Of a DNA stretch of 64,000 nt, positions 7,961 through 16,338 are shown piece after piece. Under the pieces are notes generated by a model that did not search any database, was not told the origin of the DNA, and saw only the letters and a program-made list of their open reading frames with translations. The translations under genes and the position numbers were made by a program. Positions within the stretch are counted from its first letter, which is position 1, and every line of letters starts with the position of its first letter. Source of the stretch: CADEED01 sp039931065 (GTDB lineage Bacteria > Pseudomonadota > Gammaproteobacteria > Steroidobacterales > Steroidobacteraceae); the NCBI GenBank assembly GCA_039931065.1, contig JBDTSP010000001.1:522674-586673 (forward strand), read 5' to 3'.

Positions 7961-8602
7961 ATGATCGAACTATTCACACACGGCACAGCCAATGGACACA
8001 AAATCGCGATTGCGCTCGAAGAGTTAGGGCTCGCTTACCAGGTCAAGGCCGTGAACGTTTTCGTCGGCGAAGGTCAGGTGCCCTGGTTCTTGCAGATCAG
8101 TCCGGCTGGAAAAATCCCCGCGATTCGCGACACCGAAAATGGTCAGACGGTTTTCGAGTCGAACGCGATTCTGCTCTATCTGGCCGAGAAGACCGGCAAG
8201 CTGTTTCCCGCTGAACCTGAAGATCGCTCACGCGCCATGCAGCTGATGTTCCTACAGGCATCGCTGGTGGGACCGATGTTTGGCCAACGTGCCCACTTCA
8301 ATTACTTTGCACCGGAGACGGTGCCGTACGGAATCCGACGGTATGACGAGCAGGGTGAAATCGTCTACGAAGTGGTGGATCGACTTTTGCGAAGCCGAGC
8401 CTATTTTCTCGGCGACGGCTATTCGATCGTGGATATCGCGTTCTTCCCGTGGATGAGCGCCATGGTAAAACTCGAATTTCCGTTCGAGAAACACGCTGCT
8501 CTCAATTCGTGGTACGAGCGCGTTGCTGCAAGACCCGCAACGATAAAGGGGCTCGGAGTTCCAACTGGCATCCAGAACTTGCCGCCAAGAAAGCAGCTCT
8601 GA
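7961..8602 (+). CDS. Glutathione S-transferase, Nu-class-like
   Basis: Protein of 213 residues with an N-terminal thioredoxin fold and a C-terminal helical GST domain. The HGTANGHKIAIALEEL start matches the TxNGxK glutathione-site motif of bacterial Nu-class GSTs, which act as disulfide-bond reductases with bound glutathione. The cis-Pro and Ser-binding motifs appear as SPAGKIPAI and ESNAILLYLAE. The C-terminal domain has YSIVDIAFFPW, the conserved Asp motif. ATG 7961 is preceded by GAGGAG. It is probably controlled by the divergent AraC regulator. Confidence 0.9.
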   Translation: MIELFTHGTANGHKIAIALEELGLAYQVKAVNVFVGEGQVPWFLQISPAGKIPAIRDTENGQTVFESNAILLYLAEKTGKLFPAEPEDRSRAMQLMFLQASLVGPMFGQRAHFNYFAPETVPYGIRRYDEQGEIVYEVVDRLLRSRAYFLGDGYSIVDIAFFPWMSAMVKLEFPFEKHAALNSWYERVAARPATIKGLGVPTGIQNLPPRKQL

Positions 8603-8731
8603 TGCCGGCGACTCCGCAGTCTGCGAGGACTGGGGTCGACGATCTGCAATAGCCTGCTTGCCCCGCAGGCTGGCAAGGTTGGGATCTCCGAGTTCAGGTC
8701 AGATTGAGCGTATTTCCTCAAGGAGGATTGA

Positions 8732-9337
8732 ATGAGCACGACGATTCTGAGTGCCGACGGCAAGGCGCGATGCCGCTGGTGCTTCGTGGCTCCCGAGTTT
8801 CTGGACTACCACGACACCGAGTGGGGTTTCCCGGTCGCTGATGATCGCCGCCTATTCGAGAAGCTGAGCCTGGAAGGTTTTCAGTCGGGGCTCAGCTGGC
8901 GCACGATTCTCGCGAAGCGACACCATTTCCGTGCGGCCTTTTGCGAATTCGACTTTGATAAGGTGGCTCGGTTCACGCCGCGCGACACAGCGCGACTGCT
9001 CAAGGACGAGAGAATCGTACGGCACCGCGGCAAGATCGAGGCGGTAATTAACAATGCGCGCCGCGCACGCGAGATAGTGAAGCGCGAAGGCTCATTGGCG
9101 GAGTTCATCTGGCGGTATGAGCCCAGCGCAAAGAAAGCCGCAAAGCCGCAGTCGGTGTCTATCTCAGCGGAATCGCTCGCGCTGTCGAAGGAACTCAAGA
9201 AGCAAGGCTGGAAGTTCGTCGGACCAACTACGGTGTATGCCTTTATGCAGGCGATGGGCTTGGTCAACGATCACGTTCATGAGTGCGTGATCAGACAGCG
9301 AGTCTCGCGAGCACGTTTGAGATTCGACCGGCCTTAG
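8732..9337 (+). CDS. tag: DNA-3-methyladenine glycosylase I
   Basis: Base-excision repair enzyme of 201 residues that removes 3-methyladenine. The family's zinc ligands are visible as CRWC near the N-terminus, the His in YHDTEWG and the pair in NDHVHECVIR. The catalytic/recognition stretch is HDTEWGFPV, and the core helix-hairpin region includes GFQSGLSWRTIL and the LLKDERIVRHRGKI segment typical of Tag. ATG 8732 is preceded by AAGGAGG. The gene appears monocistronic. Confidence 0.95.
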   Translation: MSTTILSADGKARCRWCFVAPEFLDYHDTEWGFPVADDRRLFEKLSLEGFQSGLSWRTILAKRHHFRAAFCEFDFDKVARFTPRDTARLLKDERIVRHRGKIEAVINNARRAREIVKREGSLAEFIWRYEPSAKKAAKPQSVSISAESLALSKELKKQGWKFVGPTTVYAFMQAMGLVNDHVHECVIRQRVSRARLRFDRP

Positions 9338-9511
9338 CGCCGCCTGGTTCATGTAGGCGAATACAGGAGGTAGTCGTCGGTCGATTGGCATGCTAAAAAA
9401 GATAGGCGGCGGAGCGGTCGAATTGACGTTTTCTCGCGAGGTATTTCCTGAGGTATGGATATTCGGTAACTTCGAAAATTTCCTTAGAAACAAGCTCTCC
9501 GGGAGCCGATA

Positions 9512-9534
9512 TGAATCCCTCTCTCCCGCCAATT
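9512..9534 (+). repeat. tRNA-Ser 3'-end-like repeat, copy A
   Basis: The segment resembles the T-arm and acceptor end of a bacterial tRNA-Ser: GAATCCCTCTCTCCCGCCA. The same 23 bases recur at 61066-61088, and a variant occurs at 30044. No 5' half of a tRNA precedes it. The sequence after the CCA-like end is not conserved in this copy. Confidence 0.5.
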
Positions 9535-9589
9535 TCACTGCCGCGCGGATCCCTCACGCAAGGCTAGCTGCAATTCATTTTCGATGGCC

Positions 9590-9645
9590 GGCCACGGTTA
9601 ACTTGCACGGCAATGCCGCGAGCCATCGGGCGTTGCGTCGTCGGA
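9590..9645 (+). pseudogene. IS6-family transposase internal fragment
   Basis: The plus strand reads RWPATVNLHGNAASHRALR, closely matching WPHKVNLDGNAASHKVLR in the IS6 element at 43230-43300. In this scrap the second catalytic Asp (NLDG) is replaced by His. Similarity stops after about 20 residues. The fragment lies just upstream of the first Crp/Fnr gene. Confidence 0.55.
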
Positions 9646-9745
9646 GCAACCTTACACGGAGGAAATCTACCCGTCTGTTCGTCAGCACTTGCGCTCAGAG
9701 TGGTGGCGAACATTGTGGCGGGGCTGGGCGTACAGTCGGCTAACG

Positions 9746-10480
9746 ATGAAGAGCACGATCACTCCACTCGACAACCACATTCTCAAAGCGCTCCCGCAGG
9801 CGGAGCGCGAGCGATTGTTTCCCCATTTGAAGTTGATGCCGATGCCGCTGGGAATGGTGTTGTACGAATCCGGCGCGGCGCTGCGTCACATCTACTTCCC
9901 TACCAATTCAATCGTCTCACTTCTATACGTCATGGAGGATGGCTCTTCAGCGGAGATCGCGGTCGTGGGGAATGAGGGCGCACTCGGCGTATCGCTATTC
10001 ATGGGCGGCGAAACCACGCCGAGCCGCGCCATCGTGCAGAGCGCCGGTTTTGCCTACCAACTTACCGGCAAGCGCCTGAAGCTGGAGTTCAACCGCCACG
10101 GCGAAATGCTCCACATCTTGCTGCGCTACACCCAATCGCTCATCACACAGATGGCGCAAACCGCGGTGTGCAATCGGCATCACTCGCTCGACCAGCAGCT
10201 GTGTCGTTGGCTGCTGCTATCGCTCGATCGTCTTTCAGGCAATCAATTGGCAATGACTCAGGAACTCATCGCAAACATGCTCGGCGTGCGCCGGGAAGGT
10301 GTCACCGAAGCGGCCGGAAAACTGCAGAAACTGGGCGTCATCCGGTATACGCGCGGCAAGATTAACGTCCTTGACCGGTCGCACCTGGAGCGGCTTTCGT
10401 GCGAGTGTTATGCGGTCGTCAAGAAAGAAAGCGACCGATTGTTGGCGCCGCAACCGCAAGAAGCTGAGGCGGCAGCATAG
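9746..10480 (+). CDS. Crp/Fnr-family transcriptional regulator, copy 1
   Basis: Regulator of 244 residues with an N-terminal cyclic-nucleotide-binding-like beta barrel (about 15-125) and a C-terminal winged helix. The sensor part reads LPLGMVLYESGAALRHIYFP at its start region and EIAVVGNEGALGVSLFMGG further on. It lacks the Arg-Ala of a cAMP pocket and the Fnr cysteine cluster. The HTH helix is AMTQELIANMLGVRREGVT. ATG 9746 was chosen over 9689 because it begins at the conserved region and the upstream part is transposon debris. A paralogue follows at 10766; the two share the CECYxVVKxESDRL C-terminal motif. Confidence 0.88.
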   Translation: MKSTITPLDNHILKALPQAERERLFPHLKLMPMPLGMVLYESGAALRHIYFPTNSIVSLLYVMEDGSSAEIAVVGNEGALGVSLFMGGETTPSRAIVQSAGFAYQLTGKRLKLEFNRHGEMLHILLRYTQSLITQMAQTAVCNRHHSLDQQLCRWLLLSLDRLSGNQLAMTQELIANMLGVRREGVTEAAGKLQKLGVIRYTRGKINVLDRSHLERLSCECYAVVKKESDRLLAPQPQEAEAAA

Positions 10481-10765
10481 TTGCTGCGATTGTCGAAACC
10501 GTGCTTCGTACGATTTGAAGTGCCGACATCCAAATACAAACGTTTTCGGCGTATGTCGTCCCGGTCCTACGGCAGCTACAGTCAAATTCGCATTCGAGCT
10601 GGCAGCGCTCATGTAGATAGGGAAACACCGGCGTGTCCTGACGCGGCCACTTCCGACGGCTTTCTTAGCTGCAAATGTGTAGGTTTGTCTGACGCCTTTG
10701 GCCTGCGACAGCTGGCGCGCCATTGAAGGGCGGCCGTCAGCGCACATTTCTTTCTGGAGGTCAGG

Positions 10766-11500
10766 ATGAATCCCGCCGCCCAAACCGCTATTCGTCGCAT
10801 CGAAAAAAACTCACTTCTCGCCGCGCTTCCATCCGCGGAGCGAGCGCGTTTCTCCGACCATCTCGAACTCGTGCCTCTCGCACTGGGTCAAGTGTTATAC
10901 GAGTCCGGTGAAACGATGAGCCACGCCTACTTCCCGACCGACTGCGTTATTTCGCTACTGTACGTCATGAAAAACGGCGAGTCCGCGGAGATCGCCATTG
11001 TCGGGAACGAAGGGATGATCGGGGTTGCTCTCTTCATGGGTGGCGATTCGACCATGAGCCGGGCGATCGTGCAGAACGCGGGTCATGCCTATCGCCTCAA
11101 GGCGCAAGTTCTGAAAGACGAGTTCTATCGAGGGAATGCCCTGATGCATTCGCTCCTGATATTCGGGTCGGCGCTGATTACGCAAATGGTGCAAACCGCG
11201 GCGTGCAATCGTCATCACACTGTGGATCAGCAGCTGTGCCGCTGGATGTTACTGAGCCTGGATCGTCTGCCGACAGGTCGGATCAGCATGACCGAAAAAC
11301 TTATCGCGAACATGCTGGGGCTCGCGACCGCACAGGTCTCGAGGGCAACCGGCGCATTGAGCGACGCCGGCTTGATTCGCTACGACGACGGCGAGATCAC
11401 CGTACTGGACCGCGGAGGCGTTGAACAGCGCTCCTGCGAGTGTTACGGCGTCGTGAAAACAGAAAGCGATCGGCTATTTGCTCGCCATACGACAAGTTGA
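10766..11500 (+). CDS. Crp/Fnr-family transcriptional regulator, copy 2
   Basis: Regulator of 244 residues, paralogous to the preceding gene along its full length: the sensor core reads AEIAIVGNEGMIGVALFMGG, and NRHHTVDQQLCRWMLLSLDR is nearly identical in both. The HTH region differs (MTEKLIANMLGLATAQVSRA), so the two probably bind different operators. ATG 10766 has GGAGG six bases upstream. It is not co-transcribed obviously with copy 1, as 285 bases separate them. The effector is unknown; no heme, Fe-S or cAMP-site motif is evident. Confidence 0.88.
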   Translation: MNPAAQTAIRRIEKNSLLAALPSAERARFSDHLELVPLALGQVLYESGETMSHAYFPTDCVISLLYVMKNGESAEIAIVGNEGMIGVALFMGGDSTMSRAIVQNAGHAYRLKAQVLKDEFYRGNALMHSLLIFGSALITQMVQTAACNRHHTVDQQLCRWMLLSLDRLPTGRISMTEKLIANMLGLATAQVSRATGALSDAGLIRYDDGEITVLDRGGVEQRSCECYGVVKTESDRLFARHTTS

Positions 11501-11711
11501 AGTCACCTACTCGGACCTGCGATCAAGGTGGCACTGTAATTCCACTCGAATGAACAAGCTCCGCGTCACCGACCATGGAGCGTCAGACGGCTCGTGTCAC
11601 CCGTCCAAAAGACATTGCCGATCCATTCGTCGACGGCGCACAGATGCCGACTCAGGAGTGAGGCGCATAGGAAGTCAATGGGCTTAGCGTGGTTGGATCA
11701 AGAATGCCGGT

Positions 11712-12308
11712 TCAGCTGGCGACTTCGTGTTCGCTCCGCGCCGCCTCCCACACTTCTTTGGCTGCATCAATGTTCATGATGGCGACACCCAGACCCACAA
11801 TCACGTCAGGCCACACCGAGGGAACAATGGCCGTGACCAAGCCCGCTCCAATGATGGCGATATTGGCGTACGCATCATTGCGAGCCGACAGGAACGCGGC
11901 CTTTGTAAGGCTGCCTGCATGTGAGCGGTAGCGCGAGAGCATAAAAGCGCAAGTCAGGTTGATTGCGAGCGCCCCAAGGCCCGTGATCGTCAGCGGCACA
12001 GGGGCGGGCGGAATCGGTGCGTTGAACTTGCTCCAAAGCGCCCAAAGGAACGCCAGCGCGGGCATCAACAGAATAGCGGCCAACAGCATTCCCACTCGTG
12101 CCCGCCAGACTGCCGTCCAACCCAAGGCTACCAAGATCAGAAAATTGACCGCGGCGTCCTCGAAGAAATCCACGCTGTCGGCGAAGAGCGAGACGGAGCC
12201 AATGGAAGTGGCAACGACGAATTCGACGCCGAAATACGCGAGATTCGCCAGGCAAACAAACATGACGGCACGCCTGAACGATCGATCGGAAGCGAGGTTG
12301 TCGGTCAC
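11712..12308 (-). CDS. Short cation-efflux (CDF-like) transporter
   Basis: Membrane protein of 198 residues with six hydrophobic helices and the CDF pattern in helix 2 (SVSLFADSVDFFEDAAVN) and helix 5 (SARNDAYANIAIIGAG). These correspond to the metal-site HxxxD/DxxxD motifs, here with Asp replacing His. The cytoplasmic C-terminal domain of classical CDF exporters is absent, as in the short COG0053-like subgroup. The start is GTG 12308, only one base beyond the TAA of a CzcA fragment. The gene was therefore probably the last cistron of a czc-type operon whose pump has decayed. Confidence 0.75.
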   Translation of the reverse strand: MTDNLASDRSFRRAVMFVCLANLAYFGVEFVVATSIGSVSLFADSVDFFEDAAVNFLILVALGWTAVWRARVGMLLAAILLMPALAFLWALWSKFNAPIPPAPVPLTITGLGALAINLTCAFMLSRYRSHAGSLTKAAFLSARNDAYANIAIIGAGLVTAIVPSVWPDVIVGLGVAIMNIDAAKEVWEAARSEHEVAS

Positions 12309-12610
12309 TTAAGCCTCATTCATGGAAGGTGAGGGTGCCGCGCCGTTCGAGTTTTGTTTCGCGAAGTTCGCGTAACGCAGCGCGAGCACCGGTAATACGG
12401 AGAGATTCAACATGGTGCTCGTCACGAGGCCACCCAGGATCACGATTGCCAAGGGTCTTCAATCTCCTTGCCAGCTTCTTCGCTTCCGAGCGCCACCACC
12501 ATAGCGGTCATGTGGATGGGTAACAATCGCTCCTGGGCTCCCTGGAACGCGGTCTCTACGCCCCAGAGTTTGCCCTCATTAGTGATCAATTCCTGCTGTA
12601 AGAATGATGA
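12309..12610 (-). pseudogene. CzcA/CusA-type RND pump, C-terminal remnant
   Basis: The minus strand encodes GAQERLLPIHMTAMVVALGS, then EEAGKEIEDP. After a one-base frameshift near 12455 it continues with LAIVILGGLVTSTMLNLSVL and PVLALRYANF to a stop at 12309. These are the last transmembrane helices of a heavy-metal RND pump. Relative to the family the LGLLPLAIGSGE segment is shortened by several residues. It is upstream of, and in line with, the CDF gene. The rest of the pump is missing. Confidence 0.65.
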
Positions 12611-13185
12611 GCGCCGAAGGGGTTTCGCGTCAGCGGAGGTCTGTGGTTGCCCAGCTACACAAATGCGTTATCTATGCGCTACCGCACATAGAGTAGTTAG
12701 GAAAAATGCTGTCGGTTTGGCCAGTTCTAACTCACCGTTTCTTTTTCACTTCGATAGTTCGATAGAAGTGGTCCCGGTTAATCAGTCAGCGGGATAAGTG
12801 GAAAGCCGGCCTTAGTCGGGCGAGGATATCGCGCCACAGGACGGAGAAACCGCGGCGGTGGACATCAAAGAGCTGCACGCCAAGATCGGACAGCTGGCGC
12901 TGGAGAATGATTTTTTATCCGGCGCGCTCCGACGAATTCCCGGCTCGAGCGCAAAGCGATGATCGAAATCACGGGGAGTGGAACGCGCCTGTGCAGGCCG
13001 TCGGAAATTGTTCTGGATATCCTTCCGCAGCGCAGCGCGGCTACTTCGCCAAGGAAGACAAAAAAAAGAGAACTTCAGGGCACGAGGAGACTCGCGTAAT
13101 TTCTGCGCAGAAGATTGCATTGGGGAGTGGGGAAGTTATTGATATATTAGAAATCGTTAGAAGGTGACCAAGCTTCAGTTTTGAT
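12611..13185 (+). other. Decayed, AT-rich stretch with an IS3 orfA fragment
   Basis: No intact gene. The region 12640-12800 is AT-rich for this window. At 12815-12962 it carries an IS3 orfA tail, listed separately. From 13060 to 13185 it is again AT-rich up to the start of the sugar operon. No promoter can be assigned with confidence. Confidence 0.5.
12815..12962 (+). pseudogene. IS3-family transposase orfA, C-terminal fragment
   Basis: The plus frame reads VDIKELHAKIGQLALENDFL followed by SGALRRIPGSSAKR and a TGA at 12960. This is the leucine-zipper end of an IS3-family OrfA. The helix-turn-helix part is absent and no OrfB follows. It is a relic, not an active element. Confidence 0.6.
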
Positions 13186-14205
13186 ATGTCAGTACCGCCA
13201 CCCCTGCTTGCCAAAATGCGCGGCCTTGGATTCGGAGCGGGAGCCATCGGCAATTTGTACCGGGAAATCGATGCGCTGGAAGCCGGTGCCGCCGTGTCCG
13301 CCGCGATCGAGCACGGAGTCAGGTATTTCGATACCGCTCCGCACTACGGCTTCGGTCTGAGCGAACGTCGGCTCGGCGACGCGCTACGCGAAGTCGATCC
13401 CGCCCGGCAAGCTGTGGTCTCGACCAAGGTCGGCAGGGTATTGATCCCAAGCATCGCGCCGGATCTGCGCGTGTCGCGTCAAGGATTCATCTCACCAGAG
13501 CCGTACGAAAGCGCGTTCGACTACAGCCGCGATGGCGTCTTGCGATCGTTCGAGGAGTGCCGCCGGCGTCTCGGACGCGACATCGACATTCTCTTCGCTC
13601 ACGACCTGGGTCGCCGGACGCACGGCGAGCGGCATCCGGCGCAATTCAAGCTCTTCATGGACGAGGGATACGCGGCGATGCGACGCCTCCGTGACGAGGG
13701 AGCTGTGCGCGCGATCGGCCTCGGTGTCAACGAGTGGCAGATATGCGAAGAGGTCCTCGCGCAGGCGGATCTCGATGCTGTCCTGTTAGCTGGCCGCTAC
13801 ACATTGCTGGAGCAGGGCGCGCTCGATTCCTTCTTGCCGCTGTGCGTTCAACGTGGTGTAGCGGTGATCATCGGCGGACCATACAACTCGGGCGTTCTGG
13901 CGCGTGGTGAACGCACGGCCGCTTTGGCCAACTACGACTATTGTCCCGCGGACGAAGAGGTCACCGCGCGCGTCGAGGCGATGGCTGCAGTGTGCCTTCG
14001 GCACGGCGTGCCGCTGGCCGCAGCTGCGCTGCAGTTTCCGCTGGCGCACCCTGCAGTCCTCACGGTGATTCCCGGCATGTGCAGTGCGGAGGAAGTCGGC
14101 GACGCGGCGCGCTGGATGTCGACCTCGATACCCGCGGCGTGCTGGCAAGAGCTGCGCGAACTGCGATTATTGCGCGAAGACGCGCCCACACCGGTAAGCA
14201 CATGA
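13186..14205 (+). CDS. Aldo/keto reductase, likely L-fucose (D-threo-aldose) dehydrogenase
   Basis: NAD(P)-dependent TIM-barrel oxidoreductase of 339 residues. The AKR tetrad is visible: Asp and Tyr in VRYFDTAPHYGFGLSERRLG, Lys in VVSTKVGR and His in DILFAHDLG. The cofactor end has VLTVIPGMCSAEEV. Members of this branch oxidise L-fucose, D-arabinose or L-galactose at C1 to the lactone, the entry step of non-phosphorylating sugar breakdown. It is the first gene of an operon; its stop overlaps the next start by 4 bases (ATGA). Substrate is inferred from the fuconate-type operon downstream; L-galactose or D-arabinose are alternatives. Confidence 0.82.
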   Translation: MSVPPPLLAKMRGLGFGAGAIGNLYREIDALEAGAAVSAAIEHGVRYFDTAPHYGFGLSERRLGDALREVDPARQAVVSTKVGRVLIPSIAPDLRVSRQGFISPEPYESAFDYSRDGVLRSFEECRRRLGRDIDILFAHDLGRRTHGERHPAQFKLFMDEGYAAMRRLRDEGAVRAIGLGVNEWQICEEVLAQADLDAVLLAGRYTLLEQGALDSFLPLCVQRGVAVIIGGPYNSGVLARGERTAALANYDYCPADEEVTARVEAMAAVCLRHGVPLAAAALQFPLAHPAVLTVIPGMCSAEEVGDAARWMSTSIPAACWQELRELRLLREDAPTPVST

Positions 14206-15341
14206 ACGTCGCGTCCGGCGAAGATTTTCGTCGCGTCGCACGGCGCCGGTTGCCGCGTTTTCTTTTCGATTACCTCGATGGCGGCGCCAACGCGGAAACG
14301 ACACTCGGGCGCAATATTCGCGACCTTCAGGACGTCGCGCTCGACCAGCGCGTGTTGCGCGATGTCTCGCACATCGATCTCGGCACCACTTTGTTTGGCG
14401 TGCGTCAGTCGCTGCCCATCGTGCTTGGCCCGGTGGGGATTTCGGGGATGTGCGCGCGTCGCGGCGAAGCGCAGGCGGCACGAGCGGCCTGCCGCGCCGG
14501 GATCCCGTTCACGCTCTCGACAGTGTCGATCTGTTCCGTCGAAGAGGTCGCTCTGTCGAGTGCCGGGCCGCTCTGGTTCCAGCTCTACGTGATCCGGGAT
14601 CGCGGTTTCATGCGCGACATGCTGGCCCGGGCGAAAGAAGTGAAAGCCACGGCGCTTGTGTTCACGGTCGATATGCCAGTACCCGGCGTTCGCCACCGCG
14701 ATGCGCACTCCGGAATGTCCGGACGGTTCGGCGTCGCACGGCGGATCCTTCAGGCCGCGGGCAAACCCGCCTGGGCATTCGACGTTGGACTTTGCGGCCG
14801 GCCGCACACGCTCGGCAATCTCGCGAAGGTTCTCGAAGGACGCAATGGACTCAACGATTACATGGGCTGGCTCGCTGCGAATTTCGATCCGGCGATAAGC
14901 TGGGCCGATCTCGATTGGCTACGCGCGACGTGGGACGGTCCGCTCATCATCAAGGGGATACTCAATCCCGCCGATGCGCGCTCGGCGCTGCGCCTCGGCG
15001 CCAATGGCGTCGTGGTGTCGAATCACGGCGGCCGGCAGCTCGATGGGGCACTTTCATCGGCGCGCGCATTACCAGCGATTGCCGATGCGGTGGGCAATGA
15101 CCTCACGGTGCTCGCCGATTCGGGCGTGCGCTCGGGTCTCGACGTGCTGCGGCTGCTTGCGCTTGGCGCACGCGGTGTCCTGTTAGGCCGGGCCTGGGCG
15201 TTTGCGCTGGCGGCACGTGGAGAGGGAGGCGTCAGTCAACTGCTCGAAATTTTCGCGCGCGAACTGCGTACCGGCATGGCGCTCACCGGAGTGCGCGCCA
15301 TTGGTGATATCGACAAATCCATTCTGGCACCCTCAACGTGA
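14202..15341 (+). CDS. FMN-dependent alpha-hydroxy-acid dehydrogenase (L-lactate/glycolate type)
   Basis: Flavoprotein of 379 residues of the lactate dehydrogenase/glycolate oxidase family. It shows DYLDGGANAE near the N-terminus, the FMN-binding PVGISGMCARRGE, the Lys motif LIIKGIL and the catalytic His-Arg motif VVSNHGGRQLDGA; phosphate binding is in ADSGVRSGLDVLR and GRAWAFAL. It would oxidise L-lactate to pyruvate, or glycolate to glyoxylate. L-Lactate is an expected end product of the fucose pathway, which fits its place in the operon. ATG 14202 overlaps the upstream stop (ATGA); a longer frame starting at 13941 would lie inside the AKR gene. Confidence 0.88.
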   Translation: MNVASGEDFRRVARRRLPRFLFDYLDGGANAETTLGRNIRDLQDVALDQRVLRDVSHIDLGTTLFGVRQSLPIVLGPVGISGMCARRGEAQAARAACRAGIPFTLSTVSICSVEEVALSSAGPLWFQLYVIRDRGFMRDMLARAKEVKATALVFTVDMPVPGVRHRDAHSGMSGRFGVARRILQAAGKPAWAFDVGLCGRPHTLGNLAKVLEGRNGLNDYMGWLAANFDPAISWADLDWLRATWDGPLIIKGILNPADARSALRLGANGVVVSNHGGRQLDGALSSARALPAIADAVGNDLTVLADSGVRSGLDVLRLLALGARGVLLGRAWAFALAARGEGGVSQLLEIFARELRTGMALTGVRAIGDIDKSILAPST

Positions 15342-16318
15342 GCAACATGCAACTTCCCAGGCTCCTGATCACGCGCCGCCTCCCCGAGGCGGTCCACGAG
15401 CGTTTGCGAATCAGATATGAACTGACGGCCAATACCGACGATCTGCCACTCGCCCGGGCTGAGTTGGCGCGTGCGCTGCGCGAGTACGACGCGCTGATCC
15501 CGACCATCACCGACCGGCTCGATAGCGCGCTGCTCGAGTCGTCGCCAGTGCGCACTCGCGTCATCGCCAACTTCGGCGCAGGGATCGAGCACATCGATCT
15601 CGTTGCGGCGAAACGCGCCGACATCGCCGTCACCAACACACCCGGCGCGCTCACCGAAGCAACCGCGGAGCTCGCCTTGCTTCTCATGCTCATGGCGGCG
15701 CGCCGCGTGGGCGAGGGCGAGCGCCTGTTGCGCGCCGGAGAGTGGCGCGGCTGGACACCTACCCAATTACTGGGCCAGGACTTGCGCGGGAAGACGCTGG
15801 GCCTGGTCGGATTCGGACGCATCGCCCGCGAAACGGCGCGGCGCGCGCGTGCCTTGCTGGATGTCCGCGTCGCATATCACTCGCGCACTCGGGCTTCGCC
15901 AGAAGACGAGAGCGCTTTGCACGCTACCTACCATGATTCGCTGCCGGCGTTGCTGGCTGCGTCCGACATCGTGTCGCTGCATTGCCCGGGCGGCGATGCG
16001 ACCCGCCATTTGATGAACGCGAAGGCCTTCGCATGCATGAAGCCCACTGCGATCCTCATCAATACCGCGCGTGGCTCGGTAGTCGACGAACCGGCGCTCG
16101 CCGCAGCATTGGCGCGGCGCTCGATCGCCGCCGCCGGCCTCGATGTTTACGAAGCGGAGCCGGCGGTGCATGGCTCGTTGCTCGAACTCGACAATGTCGT
16201 GCTGCTGCCGCACCTCGGCAGCGCCACGCTGCAGACACGGACCGCGATGGGCATGCAGGCGGCCGACAACCTGGATGCGTTCTTCGCCGGACGTCCGCTG
16301 CCGAACCGTGTGGCCTGA
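15338..16318 (+). CDS. D-isomer 2-hydroxyacid dehydrogenase (hydroxypyruvate/glyoxylate reductase type)
   Basis: NAD(P)-dependent dehydrogenase of 326 residues. The nucleotide fold has LGLVGFGRIARETARRAR. The catalytic Arg is in NTARGSVVDE, Glu in LDVYEAEPA and His in VLLPHLGSAT. The N-terminal catalytic domain includes RVIANFGAGIEHID and TEATAELALLLML. It probably reduces hydroxypyruvate to D-glycerate and glyoxylate to glycolate. GTG 15338 overlaps the preceding stop (GTGA). It is followed by a D-glycerate kinase gene, which supports D-glycerate as product. Confidence 0.88.
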   Translation: MSNMQLPRLLITRRLPEAVHERLRIRYELTANTDDLPLARAELARALREYDALIPTITDRLDSALLESSPVRTRVIANFGAGIEHIDLVAAKRADIAVTNTPGALTEATAELALLLMLMAARRVGEGERLLRAGEWRGWTPTQLLGQDLRGKTLGLVGFGRIARETARRARALLDVRVAYHSRTRASPEDESALHATYHDSLPALLAASDIVSLHCPGGDATRHLMNAKAFACMKPTAILINTARGSVVDEPALAAALARRSIAAAGLDVYEAEPAVHGSLLELDNVVLLPHLGSATLQTRTAMGMQAADNLDAFFAGRPLPNRVA

Positions 16319-16338
16319 GATTCTTTCGCGACCGCCGA

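Larger units (their letters stand above)
9338..9745 (+). other. Gene-poor stretch with IS6 and tRNA-like fragments
   Basis: About 400 bases without an intact gene. It is noticeably AT-richer at 9380-9500 than its surroundings. It contains a tRNA-Ser-3'-end-like repeat at 9512-9534 and an IS6 transposase fragment around 9590-9645, both listed separately. Confidence 0.6.
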
